A stretch of 64,000 nt of DNA from an uncultured Pseudomonas sp. (GTDB lineage Bacteria > Pseudomonadota > Gammaproteobacteria > Pseudomonadales > Pseudomonadaceae): contig NZ_CAJYVE010000034.1 in assembly GCF_913777995.1 (NCBI RefSeq), positions 1-64,000 on the forward strand, in the 5' to 3' direction. Positions 63,342-64,000 of this stretch are shown here, piece by piece. Position 1 is the stretch's first letter; each line of letters opens with the position of its first letter. The notes under the pieces are model-generated. The model searched no databases. It worked only from the letters and a program-made list of their open reading frames with translations, and was not told where the DNA came from. The position numbers were made by a program, and so were the translations under genes.

Positions 63342-64000
63342 ATGGCGCATTTCAAGTATCGGGCGCTGGACGCCGAGGGGGCCACACACCATGGCACGCT
63401 GGAAGCGAGCGACGAGAACGCCGCAGCGGCCATCCTGCAAAAGCGCAACCTGTTACTGCTCAGCCTGGAAGTCGGCACCCATCAAGGGCTGACGGCCATG
63501 CGGCGTCGCGTGCTCAACGGCGCGGCGCTGGTCAGTTTCACCCAGCAGTTGGCAACCCTGATCGGCGCTGGCCAACCATTGGAACGGGCCTTGGGCACGC
63601 TCGGCAAACAGAACCAGGAGCCTCGCCGCCAGGCCGTCTTCGAGCGAGTGCGCGAACAGGTCAAGGCCGGCAAGCCACTGAGCCATGCGCTGGAAGAAGA
63701 GCACGGCGAGTTTTCCAGCCTGTACATCAGCATGGTGCGCGCCGGTGAGGCCGGCGGCTCGCTGGAAAACACCCTGCGCCAGCTGGGCGAATACCTGGAG
63801 CGCAGTCAGAAGCTGCGCGGCGAAGTGGTCAACGCGCTGATCTATCCGATTTTCCTGGTGGTCGGCGTACTCGGCTCGCTGGCCTTGCTGCTGGCTTACG
63901 TGGTGCCGCAGTTCGTGCCGATCTTCCGCGACCTGGGCGTTCCGGTGCCGTTGATCACCCAGGCCATTCTCGGCATGGGCGAGTTCCTGAGCGCCTACGG
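63342..64000 (+). CDS. gspF: Type II secretion inner-membrane protein GspF (partial, cut by window edge)
   Basis: The first 219 residues are present. MAHFKYRALDAEGATHHGTLEASDENAAA is the typical GspF/PilC N-terminus, followed by the first T2SSF domain (FTQQLATLIGAGQPLERALGTL; MVRAGEAGGSLENTL) and the first membrane helix (YPIFLVVGVLGSLALLLAYVVPQFVPIF). The frame stays open to the end of the window, so the C-terminal half lies outside. It forms an operon with gspE. Confidence 0.93.
   Translation, partial: MAHFKYRALDAEGATHHGTLEASDENAAAAILQKRNLLLLSLEVGTHQGLTAMRRRVLNGAALVSFTQQLATLIGAGQPLERALGTLGKQNQEPRRQAVFERVREQVKAGKPLSHALEEEHGEFSSLYISMVRAGEAGGSLENTLRQLGEYLERSQKLRGEVVNALIYPIFLVVGVLGSLALLLAYVVPQFVPIFRDLGVPVPLITQAILGMGEFLSAY

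Overview
The window is chromosomal DNA of a fluorescent Pseudomonas, most likely of the P. putida group. The reasons are the high G+C content, the gene order dksA-gluQ-cbrX-cbrA-cbrB-crcZ-pcnB-folK-panB-panC-pgi, a PrrF-type sRNA, and an rrn leader of Pseudomonas type. I see no tRNA, CRISPR array, insertion sequence or prophage. The species is inferred from gene order and protein recognition, not from a search.

Layout. (1) 1-366: three tandem rRNA promoters plus a boxA on the minus strand, driving an rRNA operon beyond the left edge. (2) 0.4-31 kb: conserved core. This holds msrQP (repair of periplasmic methionine sulfoxide), pssA, ilvIH-ilvC, a cell-wall block (mrcB with a TPR lipoprotein), a Fur-controlled PrrF sRNA, deoC, sfsA, an aminotransferase, dksA, gluQ, the CbrX/CbrA/CbrB carbon-nitrogen balance system with its sRNA CrcZ, pcnB, folK, panBC, pgi, an RhlE-type helicase and an EamA exporter. 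(3) 31-38 kb: small regulators, nucleases and membrane proteins, then a ZnuD-type TonB receptor behind a Zur-like box.

(4) 38.2-45.4 kb is the most interesting part. It holds two paralogous hybrid histidine kinases with RpfC-like five-helix sensor regions. Each sits beside a LuxR/NarL-type response regulator. Between and beside them lie two small lipoproteins and an OmpA-domain protein. Four copies of an 18-bp dyad (consensus ATAGNACACCTGNACTAT) lie in the promoter regions of the accessory genes and of the second regulator. That second regulator has Glu in place of the phospho-accepting Asp.

(5) 45.4-54.5 kb is an accessory catabolic operon under a divergent GntR/FCD regulator with two winged-helix domains. 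The genes are an amidase, a polysaccharide-deacetylase-fold hydrolase resembling cyclic imidases, an MFS permease, two SDRs, a CGLCG-motif small protein, a CobW GTPase and a solute-binding protein without signal peptide. I propose that it breaks down a cyclic imide or similar cyclic amide. Two 29-bp A/T-rich inverted repeats in the divergent intergenic region are probable operators.

(6) 54.6-64 kb: HrpB helicase, a TetR regulator, a secreted GH3 beta-glucosidase with a PA14 insert, a small secreted protein, and the start of a type II secretion operon (gspE, then gspF cut by the window edge). The GspE lacks the usual tetracysteine zinc site.

How the parts connect: CbrAB drives CrcZ, which titrates Hfq/Crc and so releases catabolic genes from repression. 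The imide-type operon in the same window is the kind of target this system controls, and its permease start is preceded by an A-rich stretch resembling a Crc/Hfq site. Iron (Fur-PrrF), zinc (Zur-ZnuD, CobW) and stringent control (rrn promoters, DksA) are also represented.
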